From Acidobacteriota bacterium (GTDB taxonomy: Bacteria > Acidobacteriota > UBA890 > WLXD01): 13,834 nucleotides of DNA. Shown here one piece after another: positions 12,836 to 13,834 of the stretch. The stretch lies in contig JACZXM010000030.1 in NCBI GenBank assembly GCA_022571615.1, forward strand, positions 1-13,834, written 5' to 3'. The notes under the pieces were generated by a model. That model was not told the origin of the DNA and did not search any database. It worked only from the letters and a program-made list of their open reading frames with translations. Made by a program: the position numbers and the translations under genes. Position 1 is the first letter of the stretch. The number at the start of each line of letters is the position of its first letter.

Positions 12836-13834
12836 TCAGAGCACCTTGGAGTGGAACACGACCATGCGCTCGAGGGTCATCTCGCGTATGGTGTGACCGA
12901 TCCCCCCGATCCCGATGCCCGACTGGCGGTGGCCACCGAACGGCATCCAGTCGACGCGGAAAGCGGTGTGGTCGTTCACCATGACAGCCATGCCGTTCAA
13001 TCGCCGCGAGACCGAGAGCGCTGTGTCGAGGTCACGCGTGAAGATCGACGCCTGGAAGAACACGTCGGGCGCGTTCGCTCGAGCGACCGCCTCGTCGAGG
13101 TCGTCGTAGGTGTAGAGGGCGACGACCGGGCCGAAGATCTCCTCCTGGGAGACCCGCACGTCATCCGGCGGGTTGAGCAAGACCGTGGGCGCGTAGGTTG
13201 TGTCGGACAGCTTGTGCCCCCCGCACAGCAACTCGGCACCGCCGTCGATGGCCTCTCTGACCCAGGAATCCACTCGATCCACCTCGCGTGTCCTGATGAG
13301 CGGACCCACATCGGTGCTCGCGTCGAGCGGGTCGCCGGTCTTCAGCTCGCCCACGGCGTCGACGAACTTGCGGGTGAACTGCTGCGCGATGGTCTGCTGC
13401 AGGTAGATTCTCTGCACCGAGACACAGACCTGGCCGGCGTGGTAGAAACCGCCTCGCGTGAGCGGCGGGATGCTTGCGTCGACGTCGGCGGTGGCATCGA
13501 CGATAACCGGAGCGACGCCGCCGTGCTCGAGCGAGCAGCCGGCGCCGGAGGCCAGCCGGGAGCGCAGATACCAGCCCACACGGGCGGAGCCGATGAAGGT
13601 CAGGAACGACACACGCCGATCGCCGAGGAGCTTCTCGGTGACGGCGTCCTCACACAGCAGGAGCTGACACCACCCCCCGGGGAGGCCAGCCTCGCCAAGT
13701 AGCTCGACCACGCTCTGGCACGACATCGGGGTCGTGAGTGCTGGCTTGACGAGCACCGGACAGCCGGCGGCGACGGCGGTGATGACCTGGTGGATGATGA
13801 GGTTGAAGGGGTGGTTGAAGGCGCTGATGGCGAG
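12836..13834 (-). CDS. Aldehyde dehydrogenase, C-terminal part (5' end beyond the window)
   Basis: The frame is open to the right edge, giving 332 residues of an NAD(P)-dependent aldehyde dehydrogenase whose usual length is about 470-490. It starts inside the cofactor domain with SAFNHPFNL (4-12) and AAGCPVLVKPA (23-33, the Lys of the NAD site), then FIGSARVG (80-87). The catalytic general base is Glu103 in LEHGG (family norm LELGG) and the nucleophile Cys137 in AGQVCVSVQR. EEIFGPV and WMPFGGHRQSG close the active site. The GQ-x-C-x-SVQR form is typical of lactaldehyde/glyceraldehyde/phosphonoacetaldehyde-type branches, but the substrate is not decided. An internal GTG at 13756 is not the start, since unmistakable family sequence precedes it. 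Its stop is immediately followed by the hydrolase ATG. Confidence 0.93.
   Translation of the reverse strand, partial: LAISAFNHPFNLIIHQVITAVAAGCPVLVKPALTTPMSCQSVVELLGEAGLPGGWCQLLLCEDAVTEKLLGDRRVSFLTFIGSARVGWYLRSRLASGAGCSLEHGGVAPVIVDATADVDASIPPLTRGGFYHAGQVCVSVQRIYLQQTIAQQFTRKFVDAVGELKTGDPLDASTDVGPLIRTREVDRVDSWVREAIDGGAELLCGGHKLSDTTYAPTVLLNPPDDVRVSQEEIFGPVVALYTYDDLDEAVARANAPDVFFQASIFTRDLDTALSVSRRLNGMAVMVNDHTAFRVDWMPFGGHRQSGIGIGGIGHTIREMTLERMVVFHSKVL

Noticed and set aside
12836..13756. Complete 306-residue aldehyde dehydrogenase starting at GTG 13756
   Set aside because: The same frame continues to the right edge with clear family sequence (NHPFN, AAGCPVLVKPA), so the gene is cut by the window.

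Overview
The window is GC-rich, densely coded bacterial DNA with ten protein genes in four blocks of alternating strand. The best taxonomic clue is a PadR-type regulator coupled to a double-domain FtsX/MacB-like permease of the ADOP type ('acidobacterial duplicated orphan permease'), a pair characteristic of Acidobacteriota and some neighbouring phyla. Outer-membrane proteins (an Omp85 barrel) show a diderm. Acidobacteriota or a relative is therefore an inference, not a demonstrated assignment. I saw no tRNA, rRNA, CRISPR array, insertion sequence or phage gene.

Block 1 (+, 93-3526): a class V PLP-dependent aminotransferase, an exported protein of unknown function with a charged helical insert, and a small Omp85/BamA-like outer-membrane protein with a single POTRA domain. 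Gaps are very short and the last two genes overlap by 4 nt, so this looks like one operon. The last two probably act together at the outer membrane.

Block 2 (-, 9351 down to 3646): PadR regulator, ADOP permease (start and stop share one base), then, 43 nt later, a 909-residue polytopic membrane protein resembling GT-C glycosyltransferases. Its periplasmic C-terminus carries a recognisable ILEI/FAM3 (PANDER-like) domain, the same fold found in animal FAM3 cytokines and the POMGNT1 stem. The PadR promoter region has a 7-bp inverted repeat overlapping the candidate -10, a plausible autoregulatory operator.

Block 3 (+, 9722-11629): after a 370-nt divergent intergenic region come a BtrH_N/DUF4872-like protein with a short helical N-terminal motif and a PaaI-type hotdog thioesterase. 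Between them lie two small hairpins and a tandem repeat.

Block 4 (-, 13834 down to 11609): the 3' part of an aldehyde dehydrogenase that runs off the right edge, directly abutting a membrane-anchored SGNH/GDSL-type hydrolase. The hydrolase overlaps the thioesterase tail-to-tail by 21 nt.

The most notable items are the GT-C-like/ILEI fusion, the exported-protein plus mini-Omp85 pair, and the BtrH-like protein whose family cysteine is not evident.
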